From: Bradyrhizobium sp. ORS 285
GTDB taxonomy: Bacteria; Pseudomonadota; Alphaproteobacteria; Rhizobiales; Xanthobacteraceae
Length of the DNA: 64,000 nt
Assembly (NCBI RefSeq): GCF_900176205.1
Contig: NZ_LT859959.1
Span: 6,499,001-6,563,000 of the forward strand
Direction of reading: 5' to 3'
Part shown: in pieces, positions 38,243 to 48,134 of the stretch
How positions within the stretch are numbered: the stretch's first letter is position 1
How the letters are laid out: the number at the start of each line of letters is the position of its first letter
Notes under the pieces: generated by a model
Told to the model about the DNA's origin: nothing
Databases searched by the model: none
The model's input: the letters and a program-made list of their open reading frames with translations, nothing else
Program-made: the position numbers and the translations under genes

Positions 38243-38838
38243 TACACGTTTGTCCCTGCATTGCAGCTCTCTCACCAACACTTGCGGAGGCTAGCAACGA
38301 GGAGTCTGGCGCGGGGCCTATCAATCTACGCACTTGACAGGGATCGAGCACAACAAAGTAGATTTTGAGTATTCCGGGGCTGATCGGTTTCACTCAAATC
38401 GCGCGGTTTTGAGTCCTGATACCACCCGCACCGCTTTGTCCGGTCTGCCAGGCCCTGCTCAGGTCGACGTGCTACACGGGATCGCAGCAAGCGATTGAGC
38501 TGCCCACCGCGAGATCACATCCAACCTATTGATCCCCAAGGCTGATCCCCAAGGCTCACGCGAACTCTGCAATGGCGCTCACGCTCCCTTGACGATCGCT
38601 TACTCTCGGCGAGGCAATCTCAGCTGGGCCTAGGCAAAACGTCTGCCTCAACGCGCTCCCCTCAATCTGCGGATTCGCGCGGTCGATGGCCAAAGGCGGT
38701 GCAGCCAAGCTGACCCGGCACAACGAAAGACGCCGCATCGTTTGCTCGAGCACACCTCTGCCGTCGCGAGTGACGACGTGCAGTGCTCCATCCGGGCCGC
38801 TCGAGCGCAAATGGCGGCGTTGACGCTATCTCTCGCGT
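38243..38838. other. Intergenic region upstream of the FseA-like gene, with octamer repeats
   Basis: About 600 bases without a recognised gene. The octamer TTTTGAGT occurs at 38363-38370 and 38407-38414, with a 7-of-8 inverted copy at 38392-38398, all 120-170 bases upstream of the DUF6499 start; this may be an operator cluster. A 13-bp unit TGATCCCCAAGGC is repeated twice in tandem at 38530-38555. A minus-strand ORF at 38556-38810 (84 codons) matches nothing I know and is not called. Confidence 0.4.
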
Positions 38839-40218
38839 CTATTGGACCATCTTAAGCCGCTCGATGGGCAACGCGTCATTCCGACCGGCGAACAGCTTGG
38901 CCTCCAGCATCGATTGTAAGGGGGCAACATCCCCCCCGCGCAACGCGCCAATCGCAGTTCGAATTCCAGCCGTGAGGCGGGGATCGATGCGACCCGCAGC
39001 AATGGCCTGGAATTTTGAACCGACGTCGTCCCAGCTCATCGGGTTCGTCGGCTCTCCCTTTGGCGCCAACACGGTTTGCTCGAAGGTGGCTGAGGCCGTG
39101 ATGATTCGAACCCTTCCGGGAACTGCAGCCGGAAACATCCGGTCAAACTCGGGATTGACGGTCATTCGTACACGCCCGGCGATCTCGATGGCTGCTTGAT
39201 CCGTCAGCAACTCGTTGGTCACCGGGAGCAACGCCGGTGCGCCGCTGGTCGCCGCCACACCAAGACAGAAGGGAAGGCTGTACTGCGCTCCCTCCAACGT
39301 CGCCGGCGCCACCTCGTTGCTCAGGGTCAAAGACCTTCCAAAGGTCTCCACATCGATGTTGATGATGGCTTCCGGGTGAATGCCATGATCTTTCATCAAT
39401 GTGAGCAGAGCATCAATCGGCGCGTGAAGCCAACGGCAGCAACTATAAGGCTTGAAATAGGTGCTGTTGATGAGCCAGCTCGTCCCGATCCCGTCGAGCA
39501 GCCGGCCGCGATCGTAACGTTCCGAACTGTCCAGAATGTCGATCGGTCCAGTGAAGCCCTGCTTCGCCAGATCGACCGCCAGGATGCCATTGGCAGCTCC
39601 CCATGGGATCCCCTCCTTGACACTGTTGCCTCTGAAGCGCGTGTATGGGGTCGCCGACTGGCTCGGTGCCGTCGTGCCGGCGATTGAGATCGCATGCGCG
39701 ATCTGCTCCCGCGAGAGCCCTCTCAGCCACCCCACCGCCGCGGCAACGGCTTGACCGCTCCAGAGGCCGCTGTTCACCGTCGGAACGCTTCGCAGATCCC
39801 GGGAACCAGAAATACGAATGCCGATCTCATATCCAATGGCAATGGCGGCAAGCGCCCGCTGCCCATCCAAGGATGGACTGCCGAGCAGTGACAAGACCCC
39901 GGGAATGATCGCTGCGCCCGGATGCCCCGACGCAGCGCGGTGGCCATCATCCAGGTCGAGCGAGCACGCAGCGGCCGCATTGACAAAAGTGGCCCCTGCA
40001 GCGGTGGACCGCTCTCCGGAAAACCACATCGCAGCCGGTCCATGGCCCCAGGTCGCGCTCGCGATCTGACGCACGGCCACCGCATTTGGCGTCTCATAAC
40101 CGGCGATCGCGGCCGTCATCAGATCGAACACGCATTTCGCCGCACTGATCCGGGCTTCTTCTGGAACTTTGCTCGCGCTGACCCATTCGGCCAGCAGCTC
40201 GGCAGAGGTATAGGTCAT
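38839..40218 (-). CDS. MmgE/PrpD family protein
   Basis: A 459-residue protein of the 2-methylcitrate dehydratase / cis-aconitate decarboxylase-like superfamily. Typical segments: AAACSLDLDDGHRAASGHPGA (DD-HP substrate-site region), AIAIGYEIGIRI, SGLWSGQAVAAAVGW, and FKPYSCCRWLHAPIDALL. The subgroup, often found beside transporters and oxidoreductases, usually has unknown substrates. The start ATG 40218 has GGAGG just upstream. It is transcribed with the EamA and opine dehydrogenase genes, although 207 bases separate it from EamA. Confidence 0.88.
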   Translation of the reverse strand: MTYTSAELLAEWVSASKVPEEARISAAKCVFDLMTAAIAGYETPNAVAVRQIASATWGHGPAAMWFSGERSTAAGATFVNAAAACSLDLDDGHRAASGHPGAAIIPGVLSLLGSPSLDGQRALAAIAIGYEIGIRISGSRDLRSVPTVNSGLWSGQAVAAAVGWLRGLSREQIAHAISIAGTTAPSQSATPYTRFRGNSVKEGIPWGAANGILAVDLAKQGFTGPIDILDSSERYDRGRLLDGIGTSWLINSTYFKPYSCCRWLHAPIDALLTLMKDHGIHPEAIINIDVETFGRSLTLSNEVAPATLEGAQYSLPFCLGVAATSGAPALLPVTNELLTDQAAIEIAGRVRMTVNPEFDRMFPAAVPGRVRIITASATFEQTVLAPKGEPTNPMSWDDVGSKFQAIAAGRIDPRLTAGIRTAIGALRGGDVAPLQSMLEAKLFAGRNDALPIERLKMVQ

Positions 40219-40425
40219 GCGGCCTCCAGGATCTTCATCACGTGTGCCGGGTCGGACGACGTGGTAGCGCGACCGACCGACTCGTGATTGGCTGATTGAA
40301 CTCTATCGACGTGACACGAAGCTTACGTATCTTCCTCGCGAATGGCGGCACGAAGTCAAAGTCGGAATTCGTGAGCGCCTATTCGTCTGAGTTATGGGCT
40401 CGGCGGAATGCCGCGCCGAGTCCGG

Positions 40426-41388
40426 TCAGTCGGTTTTGGCAGGGACGGTCGCGGTGTGGTGCCACTTGCCGGGCAGCCGAAGCTTCGAGGACAGTCCAGC
40501 CAGCTGCTCGTACATCGCAATGGAGAGGTTCGAGGCGATCACGACCGCAATGCCTGCCAGCTCGATCGGGGCAGGCATCTCGCGCCAGATCAGCAGACCA
40601 AGCAGAAAAGCAAAGACGAAGGTCGCGTATTCGAAGGGTGCAACGACGCTCGCCGGCGCCATCTGGTAGGCCTTGGTGAGCAGAATCTGGGCCGCACCGC
40701 CCAGAACACCAATTGCGACGAGGATCGGCAGATCAGTCATGCTCGGCCAGACTGCAGAGAACGGCAGCGTTGCGGCTCCCACCACAGTGCCCGACAGCGA
40801 AAAGTAGAACACAATGGCCATGCTCGTCTCGGTATCCCGCATCTTGCGAATCGAGATCAATGCAAGCGCTGTTGCCACGGCACCGGCCAGCGCGAACAAC
40901 ACTCCCGAGGAGAGGCCCCGGCCATCGGGATGGGCCATCAGCAATACGCCGCCAAATCCGAAAACGACGGCCATAAGACGATGGAGCCGAATGCTTTCGC
41001 CGAGCAGAGGAATGGCGAACAGCGTAATGAACAATGGCGCTGCGTAGCCGAGCGCCGTCGCGGTCGCCAGCGGCAGCATCCCGACCGCTGTGAAGCTGAG
41101 AAACAGAGAGCTGAGGCCAGCGACGGAGCGTCGCAGATGAGCGCCCGGCCGCTTGGTGCGAAGCAGGCGATAGCCCCCGAGACGCCGGACAAGCCAGAGG
41201 ACCGGCAGCAGGGCGAAGAGACTGCGAACGAAAACGATCTGTCCGACAGGGTACTCGCCGCCCAACTTCTTGATCAAGGCGAACATGACGGCGAGCACCG
41301 CGGCGGACAGCACCTTGTAGCCGATCGCCGGCATGTGAGATGACACCGGATGGTTTGGTACGTTCTGCCGGCTGCTGATGATCGTCAT
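40426..41388 (-). CDS. EamA/DMT-family membrane transporter, probable exporter
   Basis: A 320-residue inner-membrane protein with ten predicted helices in two EamA halves; conserved pieces include AALRRSVAGL-like LRRSVAGLSSLFLSFTAVG and the second-half PFEYATFVFAFLLGLLIW. EamA proteins usually export metabolites. Start ATG 41388 has GAGG five bases upstream and lies 31 bases after the opine dehydrogenase stop, so the two form one operon. The natural reading is that it exports the dehydrogenase product. An EamA protein exports the opine metallophore pseudopaline in Pseudomonas, which is an independent precedent. Confidence 0.88.
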   Translation of the reverse strand: MTIISSRQNVPNHPVSSHMPAIGYKVLSAAVLAVMFALIKKLGGEYPVGQIVFVRSLFALLPVLWLVRRLGGYRLLRTKRPGAHLRRSVAGLSSLFLSFTAVGMLPLATATALGYAAPLFITLFAIPLLGESIRLHRLMAVVFGFGGVLLMAHPDGRGLSSGVLFALAGAVATALALISIRKMRDTETSMAIVFYFSLSGTVVGAATLPFSAVWPSMTDLPILVAIGVLGGAAQILLTKAYQMAPASVVAPFEYATFVFAFLLGLLIWREMPAPIELAGIAVVIASNLSIAMYEQLAGLSSKLRLPGKWHHTATVPAKTD

Positions 41389-41419
41389 ACAAGCCTCGCC
41401 CCGGAAAACCTGCCAAGAT

Positions 41420-42526
41420 CTACGCGATACGGCGAAGCTCATCGCGCCAGGGCGGCGCAAGCGGAGCGCTGAAGGTCTCGATCACCTGGTCCTTGGAGGC
41501 GGCGTCCAGTCCCAGCCGGCGCAGATTTCGGCCCTCTTCCAGATAGTTCGTCTCGTTGACGATGCAGGCGAGATCGATGATCGACTTGATCGCGGTGGAA
41601 TGGAGCCCGACCTTGACGCCGAGCTCGAACCAGGGGACCAGAACATAGGGAACGTCCTGCACGATAAACCTGTCGCGCAGGTGCTGAGGTGCCATTTTCG
41701 TGGTGTTGTGCTCGACCGTCTCTCTGGCGAACTCGCCGAAGCTCGCGAAATGTCTGTCATAGTAGCTGTTCATGATCGCCACGACGGGTTGCGGTTCGAA
41801 GCCAAATGCCCGGGCAATCGCCATTCTCTCCCGATCGATTTCGTCGATGACCCGGGCAACCGAGGCCGACATCCCTTCCCGATAGAAATAGAAGTCGCCC
41901 TTTCGGGTCTCGATCCATCCGGCATTCATCAGCGCCGGCGTCGGATGGATCACTCCTGTAATGCAAGACATTCCGATCTCGAGAACATTGCTGCGCCACT
42001 CCAGCGGCATCGGGAAGAAGGCCCCGATCTCGTCACGTAAGGAGTCAGTGACGTCGACGGGCATGGCCGCGATCGGCATGATGCTCTTGATCCCGATCAC
42101 CAGCACCTTTCCATCCTGCATTCTCGAGGCATAGGGCGCCGTGGCGGTCTCAAGGATGTACCGCGCATTGATTTGTCTGCGAGCCATGAGAGCAAAGAAA
42201 TTGCCCGTGATCGAAATCACGACATGCTTGCTGAGATCGAACTTCGCGAGTTCGCTCAGGATCGCCTCATGGCCATAGGACGGGACCGTGATGATGATGA
42301 ACCTGGAGAACCGGACGACGTCAGCCATGTCCGAGCTGACAACGGGATGGAAGCGGCCTTCGATCTTGAGGCCAGCTTCCAGATAGCCATTGCGTTCGAT
42401 CGTCTCCGCGTGCCGGCGATGCTCAGGATGCGCGTACAACAATACGTTCGCTCCTCGGCTGGCGAGATCAGCCGCGAACGCACACCCGCAATTCCCGGCA
42501 CCAATGATCGAAACCGACGTCTGCAT
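41420..42526 (-). CDS. Octopine/nopaline-type (opine) dehydrogenase
   Basis: A 368-residue protein of the NAD/NADP octopine/nopaline dehydrogenase family. The N-terminal Rossmann motif is IIGAGNCGCAFAADLASRG, followed by VLLYAHPEHRR; the catalytic-domain signature is GVIHPTPALMNAGWIE, whose His is the conserved catalytic residue of opine dehydrogenases. These enzymes reductively condense an amino acid with a keto acid to give an opine. I chose ATG 42526 (GGAG seven bases upstream) over a GTG at 42544. It heads a small operon with the EamA exporter. Substrates cannot be predicted. Family call is good; opine-making in this organism is inference. Confidence 0.85.
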   Translation of the reverse strand: MQTSVSIIGAGNCGCAFAADLASRGANVLLYAHPEHRRHAETIERNGYLEAGLKIEGRFHPVVSSDMADVVRFSRFIIITVPSYGHEAILSELAKFDLSKHVVISITGNFFALMARRQINARYILETATAPYASRMQDGKVLVIGIKSIMPIAAMPVDVTDSLRDEIGAFFPMPLEWRSNVLEIGMSCITGVIHPTPALMNAGWIETRKGDFYFYREGMSASVARVIDEIDRERMAIARAFGFEPQPVVAIMNSYYDRHFASFGEFARETVEHNTTKMAPQHLRDRFIVQDVPYVLVPWFELGVKVGLHSTAIKSIIDLACIVNETNYLEEGRNLRRLGLDAASKDQVIETFSAPLAPPWRDELRRIA

Positions 42527-42888
42527 GTCGCTGCTCCATGACACAACCTAACGTAGATTGCAGTATTCTTGGAGCGACGCGACTTGGTCAACATAATAAT
42601 CCGGTAAACATCTAGAAGCATCTCGCTAACGTACGCGCCACAAATACTAATAATTACGTCGCGAGAAGCGAAAAATGCGCAACTCCACTTTGGCAGCCAG
42701 CCAACAGATTGCTTTTATCTCGACGATGACAGGCGCATCTGCGCTGAGGCGCCTTCTCGGCGTCCGAGGGCCATGGCGAGGATCATGCTTCGTCCCATGC
42801 GGGCCCTTGTGCGCGCTGGACGTCTGCAGAGAAATTCAAAGTTACAATTTTCGGGACATCCGTCTCGACATAGCGACGAACTAGAAGA
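42527..42888. other. Intergenic region upstream of the opine dehydrogenase
   Basis: A 360-base gap. The part at 42550-42670 is clearly lower in GC than its surroundings and probably contains the promoter of the dehydrogenase-EamA operon. I see no gene and no T-run terminator. Confidence 0.4.
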
Positions 42889-43791
42889 TCACCGCGTATG
42901 CGCCGGCTGCTGCAGACTCTCGCGTGCGTCGACCATCCCAGGCGCAAGACTGAAATGATCTGGGCCGCCGAGGCTCCACCAAGTCGCAGCCATGGCACCA
43001 TACTGGGCGAGCAATGCTGCCCGACAATGACCGGCGGCCGATTGAAGAATGAAGTCGCCCTGATAACCAGCGAGTTTCAGCTGAATGAGCGCGTTGGCCA
43101 AGTCGGTTCGCTGACGAGATGGCGATGCCCGATCGGTATGCAAATTCCAGTCCTTGAGGTGGACGTTCACGATCCGGTTGCCGCATGCGGCAAGGGCCTC
43201 ATGCGCCTGGGAACTGATCGAGGGTCGGCATCCAATTGTGTATGTGATGCCGAGCCGGTCTGCGGGATATGGCTCGAGCAGCGATCCCAGGAAGCGCGGG
43301 TCGGCATCAGACTGCACGGAGAGGATGACGCCGCAAGCCTCCAGCAGCGGCATCAGCCGATCCAGTCCCGATCGAAGTGCCGCTGCCTCCTCGGAGGAAA
43401 GCTGTTGCCCGCCGTTCGGGGACGGCATCACGAGAAGCTTGATGTCGGTCTCGGCACACGCCTCGATCACAGCGCCGAGCAGATCGAGCCGCGCCCGATG
43501 CTCGCGGCCTTCAGCCTTATAGAAGGGGACTTGCATCATGAAGTCGGCCGACAGCGAGGGGATGCAGATCTCGCACTCGCGGCTGACCTGCCGCATCTGA
43601 TCTCGTCCGGTCGTCGACATCACAGGATTCATCAGGATCGGTTCTTCACCGATCCTCCACTCGACCAGCTCGAACCCTGCTTTTTGAGCAACCGTGAATT
43701 CCTCGCGCCAACAGTCCGTGAGAAAGCCTCGCCCTCTCTTGTCAGCCGGTTCCATGAGGTCGCCCTGCATAAATCCGATGCGGCTGACCAT
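42889..43791 (-). CDS. Sugar phosphate isomerase/epimerase-like TIM-barrel protein
   Basis: A 300-residue protein of the AP-endonuclease-2 / xylose-isomerase-like TIM-barrel family: SRIGFMQGDLMEP, GFELVEWRIGEEP, LLVMPSPNGGQQLSSEE, NRIVNVHLKDWNLHTD near the metal site, and YQGDFILQSAAG. I chose the ATG at 43791 because GGAGGG lies seven bases before it; longer in-frame starts reach 43980 but add a low-complexity stretch. Such enzymes isomerise sugars or inositol derivatives, which would be in keeping with rhizopine- or sugar-opine-type chemistry, but no substrate can be assigned. Confidence 0.8.
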   Translation of the reverse strand: MVSRIGFMQGDLMEPADKRGRGFLTDCWREEFTVAQKAGFELVEWRIGEEPILMNPVMSTTGRDQMRQVSRECEICIPSLSADFMMQVPFYKAEGREHRARLDLLGAVIEACAETDIKLLVMPSPNGGQQLSSEEAAALRSGLDRLMPLLEACGVILSVQSDADPRFLGSLLEPYPADRLGITYTIGCRPSISSQAHEALAACGNRIVNVHLKDWNLHTDRASPSRQRTDLANALIQLKLAGYQGDFILQSAAGHCRAALLAQYGAMAATWWSLGGPDHFSLAPGMVDARESLQQPAHTR

Positions 43792-44138
43792 CTGCGCCCC
43801 TCCGAACATCATGCCATGGATCCTTCGACTGGACGCGCCACTCCGACGACCAGCAACCGGCTGCGGCACGGAGAGCCTGAGCCATGAAGATAGGGCGACT
43901 GATCCCGCGCTGCCACTACCAACCCTGGTAGAGGTCCGAGGTCCGAGCGCAGCTCCCCGTCTTGTCGCGACCGCCGTCATTTGCCGAATTGCGTCACCGA
44001 TTCACCGATCCCTTTCTGCGCCAAGCCCGGCCGGCGGTAGCCGTACACGGCCTGCCCCCTATCCGGCTTGGTAGCTGTCGCGTCGGTAGGAAGCTGCTCT
44101 ACTGCATCTGACGCTACGCAGACGTAATGGGAGATGGA
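43792..44138. other. Divergent intergenic region between isomerase-like and response-regulator genes
   Basis: About 350 bases separating divergently transcribed genes. It should contain both promoters. No further gene seen; the 43792-43980 part is an N-terminal extension of the isomerase ORF that I consider untranslated. Confidence 0.4.
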
Positions 44139-45191
44139 ATGATGCACAGGGCAGTCCTCGCTGATGGCGCTCATCCGGCAGGCGATTTCCGCGGTGTCGC
44201 AAACTCAGCTCAAAATCAGGACAAAGGCTTTGCAGCCACGACCGATTGGACCCCGGAGCCGGGGAGCGATCAACCCGCGGCGAGATGCGATCGCATGCCC
44301 GATCCTGCGCCCGTGGCCGGCGACGCAAGTCAGTTGATGTCGATGCCAGCGAAACCACGCATTCTGCTGGTCGGCGACAGGGGATTCACGAGCCTCCTCA
44401 AATACATTATCGAAAGCAACGGCTTCGACTGCGTGCTGGCCGACACCCTGCGAGATGCGATCGTCTCCATCACCGCGGTGCGGCCCGCTTTGATCGCCCT
44501 GGACGACGCCGCGTGCGGAGATCGAGTAGCCAACGCGCTCGAGCTGTTGCACCGGGACCCTGCAATGCGGAATGTCCCGACTCTGATCATGGCAAGCGTA
44601 TCGCCCCACCTGGAGGCGACATGCGTCCAGACGGATCGGACGAGCTATATATTGAAGCCGTTTCTTCCGGACATCTTCATCGACCGGCTGCATGCTCTGC
44701 TGCGCGAACCAGCCTGCTCCAAGCCGAAAATGCTCCGGTTTGCCGACATCGTCATGGAGTCGGACGCCCATCGCGTCTCCAGAGGAGCGCGTTGTATTCG
44801 CCTCTGCCCCGTCGAATATCGAATATTGCAGTATCTCCTCGAAGCCCCGCGACGGGTATTTTCTCGGGAGCAGATCCTGTCCAACATACGGGCACAGACC
44901 CAAGAAAACGCCGTGCGTTCAATCGATGTTCACATCAGCCGTATTCGCAAGGCGCTCTGTGAAGGTGGCGAGCCGAACTATATCCGGACGGTGCGAGGAT
45001 TGGGCTATTCACTCGACTTCGCCCCGGACGGACCTGCCACCTACATGCCACGCCCCAGGCTGATCAACAACGCGCCAGGGGCGCACCAGTCAGATCGAGA
45101 AGACTCCGCGGTCCGTCCATCCCTGGAGCGGACCGCAAGCTCGCCTTCGAGAGAGGGAGGTCCTACTCCAGTTCGACTCATCTCACGCTAA
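44139..45191 (+). CDS. Orphan OmpR/PhoB-type response regulator with altered acidic pocket
   Basis: About 350 residues. The receiver domain starts near RILLVGDRGF, has the phosphoacceptor region ALIALDDAACGD and conserved Lys in YILKPF. One of the two N-terminal acidic residues is Gly, so magnesium binding may be weak. The C-terminal winged helix (RLCPVEYRILQYLLEAPRRVFSREQIL, SIDVHISRIRKAL, YIRTVRGLGYSL) is intact and typical of PhoB-like regulators. A 60-residue unconserved N-terminal stretch and a Pro-rich tail flank these. I chose ATG 44139, preceded by GGGAG; starts at 44127 and 44337 are alternatives. No histidine kinase is encoded nearby. It sits between the opine-synthesis genes and the importer genes. 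Confidence 0.8.
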   Translation: MMHRAVLADGAHPAGDFRGVANSAQNQDKGFAATTDWTPEPGSDQPAARCDRMPDPAPVAGDASQLMSMPAKPRILLVGDRGFTSLLKYIIESNGFDCVLADTLRDAIVSITAVRPALIALDDAACGDRVANALELLHRDPAMRNVPTLIMASVSPHLEATCVQTDRTSYILKPFLPDIFIDRLHALLREPACSKPKMLRFADIVMESDAHRVSRGARCIRLCPVEYRILQYLLEAPRRVFSREQILSNIRAQTQENAVRSIDVHISRIRKALCEGGEPNYIRTVRGLGYSLDFAPDGPATYMPRPRLINNAPGAHQSDREDSAVRPSLERTASSPSREGGPTPVRLISR

Positions 45192-45250
45192 ATGGCTGAT
45201 GCATCACGATACGCCAGCTCGCCGCTGCATTCGTTAGGCGAGACGTCCCG

Positions 45251-46264
45251 TCATCGAGCTCCGATGCGCAGGCCTCCCCACGCGATGTCGGTTGCCTCCG
45301 GGTAGTAGCACGCCCGGGAGCGGTCATCGGCCACCGTTTCCAGCTGCGGCCGTTCGACGGAACATAGACCCTCTGCTCGCGCGCAACGCGGATGGAAGCC
45401 GCAGCCCGGCGGCGGATTGGCTGCGGAGGGAACTTCACCCACGATCTGGACCAGAGGCCGGCGTGCCCTTGGATCCGGGACCGGATAACTGTCCCGCAGA
45501 AGCCTCGTGTAAGGATGCAAGGGACGGTCGAAAACGTCCACCGTCGGTCCCTCTTCAACGATGCGACCAAGATACATGACGCAGACGCGGTCGCAGAAAT
45601 GGCGGACCACCCCGAGATCATGCGAGACGAACAAGAACGACAGGCCGCGGCGCTCGCGGAGCCCTTCAAGCAGCCGAAGAATTTGCGCCTGGACCGAAAC
45701 GTCGAGAGCAGAAACCGCCTCGTCGGCGACGACCAGTTCAGGATCCAGCACCAGGGCCCGCGCAATGCCAATCCGTTGCCGCTGGCCGCCTGAGAACTCG
45801 TGCGGATAACGTTCCATTGCTTCTCGCGGCAATCCGACCTCGGCCATGGCGGCTTCAGCCTTCTCGCGGATTTCTTTGGAAGAGATGCGGAGATGGACGC
45901 GAAGAGGCTCTTCCAGAGTCTGGCGAATCGTTCGGCGTGGGTTCAACGAGGAATAGGGATCCTGAAACACGATCTGCATCCGGCGACGCAGCGCACGCAA
46001 CGCGGCCCCCTTGGCTGCCCGAACATCGATGCCATCGAATGCTATTGACCCGCTATCCGGTTCGATGAGACGAAGGATGGCACGCGCGACCGTCGACTTG
46101 CCACACCCGGACTCACCGACGAGGCCAAGGGACGTCCCCTTTGGCACCCGGAACGATACATCATCAACCGCCCGGACGCTTCGGGCGCCTGAACCTCCGT
46201 GCCTCGCGAAGGTCTTCGACAGATTGCGCACGACAAAGTCACCGTTTGCCAGAGACGTCGTCAT
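45251..46264 (-). CDS. Dipeptide/opine-type ABC importer, ATPase (DppF/OppF-like)
   Basis: A 337-residue ABC ATPase with Walker A GESGCGKST, signature FSGGQRQR, Walker B ELVVADEAVSALDVS and switch His in FVSHDLGVVRHF. The C-terminal oligopeptide extension carries CGFHPRCARAEGLC, a Cys-rich motif of the family. Its start shares a base with the stop of the partner ATPase. It is last in the operon running from the oxidase genes through the importer. Confidence 0.93.
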   Translation of the reverse strand: MTTSLANGDFVVRNLSKTFARHGGSGARSVRAVDDVSFRVPKGTSLGLVGESGCGKSTVARAILRLIEPDSGSIAFDGIDVRAAKGAALRALRRRMQIVFQDPYSSLNPRRTIRQTLEEPLRVHLRISSKEIREKAEAAMAEVGLPREAMERYPHEFSGGQRQRIGIARALVLDPELVVADEAVSALDVSVQAQILRLLEGLRERRGLSFLFVSHDLGVVRHFCDRVCVMYLGRIVEEGPTVDVFDRPLHPYTRLLRDSYPVPDPRARRPLVQIVGEVPSAANPPPGCGFHPRCARAEGLCSVERPQLETVADDRSRACYYPEATDIAWGGLRIGAR

Positions 46265-47259
46265 CAGTGCATTCCTCCGACCGGCCTGACGGGACAGCGC
46301 ACCAGATGTCCGGGATCACCTGATGATACGAGCTCTGGGTGCAGCTCAATGCAACTGCGGTCTTTGAACGGGCAACGCGGCGCATAGGCGCAGCCTGCTG
46401 GAACGGCAGACAGGGCAGGAACGCTGCCGGGGATCGGCTCCAGATTTTCGGTGGCCCGGTCAGCTCGCGGCATGGCACGCAGCAGCGCCGCCGTGTAAGG
46501 ATGCATGGGCTTTGCGAACAGCGCATCGACGGTCGCAAGCTCGACGATCTCTCCTGCATACATCACCGCAACACGGTCGGCGATCTGTGCCACCACGCCA
46601 AGATTATGCGTGATGAACAGCATCGACATTCCGTAGGCCTGTTTGAGCTCTTCGAGCTGTGTCAGCACCTGCGCCTGGATGGTCACATCGAGCGCCGTCG
46701 TCGGCTCGTCGGCCAAAAGAACCTTCGGATGGCAGGCAAGTGCCATGGCGATCATGACGCGTTGGCGCATCCCTCCCGAGAATTGATGCGGATATTCATC
46801 CAAGCGGCTCTTCGGCGACGGAATCTTGACTTCTTCCAACAGCCGAAGCGCCTCAGCCTTGGCCTGCATGCGCGCCCCGCCACGGTGAATCAGGATCGCC
46901 TCCGCAATCTGGTCGCCCACCGTCATGGTCGGATTGAGACTCGTCATCGGCTCCTGGAAGATCATCGCAATCGAATTACCACGGATGGAGCTCATATCGC
47001 GCTCAGACAAGGTTACCAGATCCTGCCCCTCGAACAGCACCTCGCCGCCTTGGATGCGAGCACCGGCCTGCGGAAGCAGCCGGAGGATCGACAGGGCCGT
47101 GACGCTCTTGCCACTGCCCGACTCGCCCACGACGGCGAGCGTTTCGTTCGGCATCAGTGAGACGGAAACATTCCGGACTGCCGGGTACCAGCGATCTCGG
47201 ATGCGGAATTCGGTCCGCAGGTTGCGCAGGTCGAGAGCTGGCCTAGGAAACGAGGTCAT
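46264..47259 (-). CDS. Dipeptide/opine-type ABC importer, ATPase (DppD/OppD-like)
   Basis: A 331-residue ABC ATPase: Walker A GESGSGKS, signature FSGGMRQR, Walker [15 protein letters not shown], switch His in [11 protein letters not shown], and the C-terminal Cys-containing [18 protein letters not shown] 47259 follows the permease stop by five bases; a longer ORF to 47373 overlaps that permease and is rejected. Confidence 0.93.
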   Translation of the reverse strand: MTSFPRPALDLRNLRTEFRIRDRWYPAVRNVSVSLMPNETLAVVGESGSGKSVTALSILRLLPQAGARIQGGEVLFEGQDLVTLSERDMSSIRGNSIAMIFQEPMTSLNPTMTVGDQIAEAILIHRGGARMQAKAEALRLLEEVKIPSPKSRLDEYPHQFSGGMRQRVMIAMALACHPKVLLADEPTTALDVTIQAQVLTQLEELKQAYGMSMLFITHNLGVVAQIADRVAVMYAGEIVELATVDALFAKPMHPYTAALLRAMPRADRATENLEPIPGSVPALSAVPAGCAYAPRCPFKDRSCIELHPELVSSGDPGHLVRCPVRPVGGMH

Positions 47260-47264
47260 GACCG

Positions 47265-48134
47265 CTATTCTCCCCGCAGCTTTGGATCGATTGCATCTCG
47301 CAACGCGTCTCCCAGGAGATTGAGGGCGAGCACGATCAACAAGATCGCAAGGCTCGGAAAAACCGCCAGCCACCAGGCGTCAAGGATGTTGTCGAACCCT
47401 TCGCGGATCATGCTGCCCCAGGTCGGCGTCGGCGGTGGAACCCCCAGCCCGATGAAGCTCAGCGATGCTTCCGTGCGGATCGCGGATGCCATCCACAACG
47501 AGCTCATCACCACGACATCCGAGATGAGATTGGGAAGAATATGAACTCCCATGATCCGGACGGGTCCGAACCCGAGCGCGCGACCGGCAATCACGAAGTC
47601 CTGCTGCTTCAAGGCAATGGTTGGCGCACGGGCAACTCGCGCAAACGGCGCGATCTCCGTAATGGCGATCGCAATGATGAGATTCTGCAGACTGGCGCCG
47701 AGCATCGCCGCGATCATGAGACCGAGCAGGAGAGCTGGAAACGAGAGCATCACATCGAGCACCCCCATCACGAGCTGATCGACGACTCCCCCGACATAGC
47801 CCGCAACGATCCCGATCGTGCAGCCGATCGTCATCGCAATCAGGATGGCGACGAAGCCGACCATGAGAGAGATGCGGGCTCCATAGATCAAACGGGACAG
47901 AACATCTCGGCCGTAATTGTCTGTCCCGAACGGGAACTCCGCCGATGGCGGCTCGAGCCTGGCAACGATATTCTGCTCCAGCGGGTCATGCGGTGCGATC
48001 AGCGGCGCGAGCACAGCCACCGCGATGATGATCGCAAGGAGCAGCGCACCGAGCCAAAACAGAGGATTCTTGGAGAAGGTCAGCCACAATCGACTGGGCT
48101 GCGCCACTGCAACCGATGCAACCTCAATCGTCAT
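47265..48134 (-). CDS. Dipeptide/opine-type ABC importer, permease (DppC-like)
   Basis: A 289-residue permease with the DppC start arrangement (helix [20 protein letters not shown], then [21 protein letters not shown] and [15 protein letters not shown] broken by the usual spacing) and the EAA-type loop [18 protein letters not shown]. It overlaps the partner permease by four bases (ATGA). Confidence 0.93.
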   Translation of the reverse strand: MTIEVASVAVAQPSRLWLTFSKNPLFWLGALLLAIIIAVAVLAPLIAPHDPLEQNIVARLEPPSAEFPFGTDNYGRDVLSRLIYGARISLMVGFVAILIAMTIGCTIGIVAGYVGGVVDQLVMGVLDVMLSFPALLLGLMIAAMLGASLQNLIIAIAITEIAPFARVARAPTIALKQQDFVIAGRALGFGPVRIMGVHILPNLISDVVVMSSLWMASAIRTEASLSFIGLGVPPPTPTWGSMIREGFDNILDAWWLAVFPSLAILLIVLALNLLGDALRDAIDPKLRGE

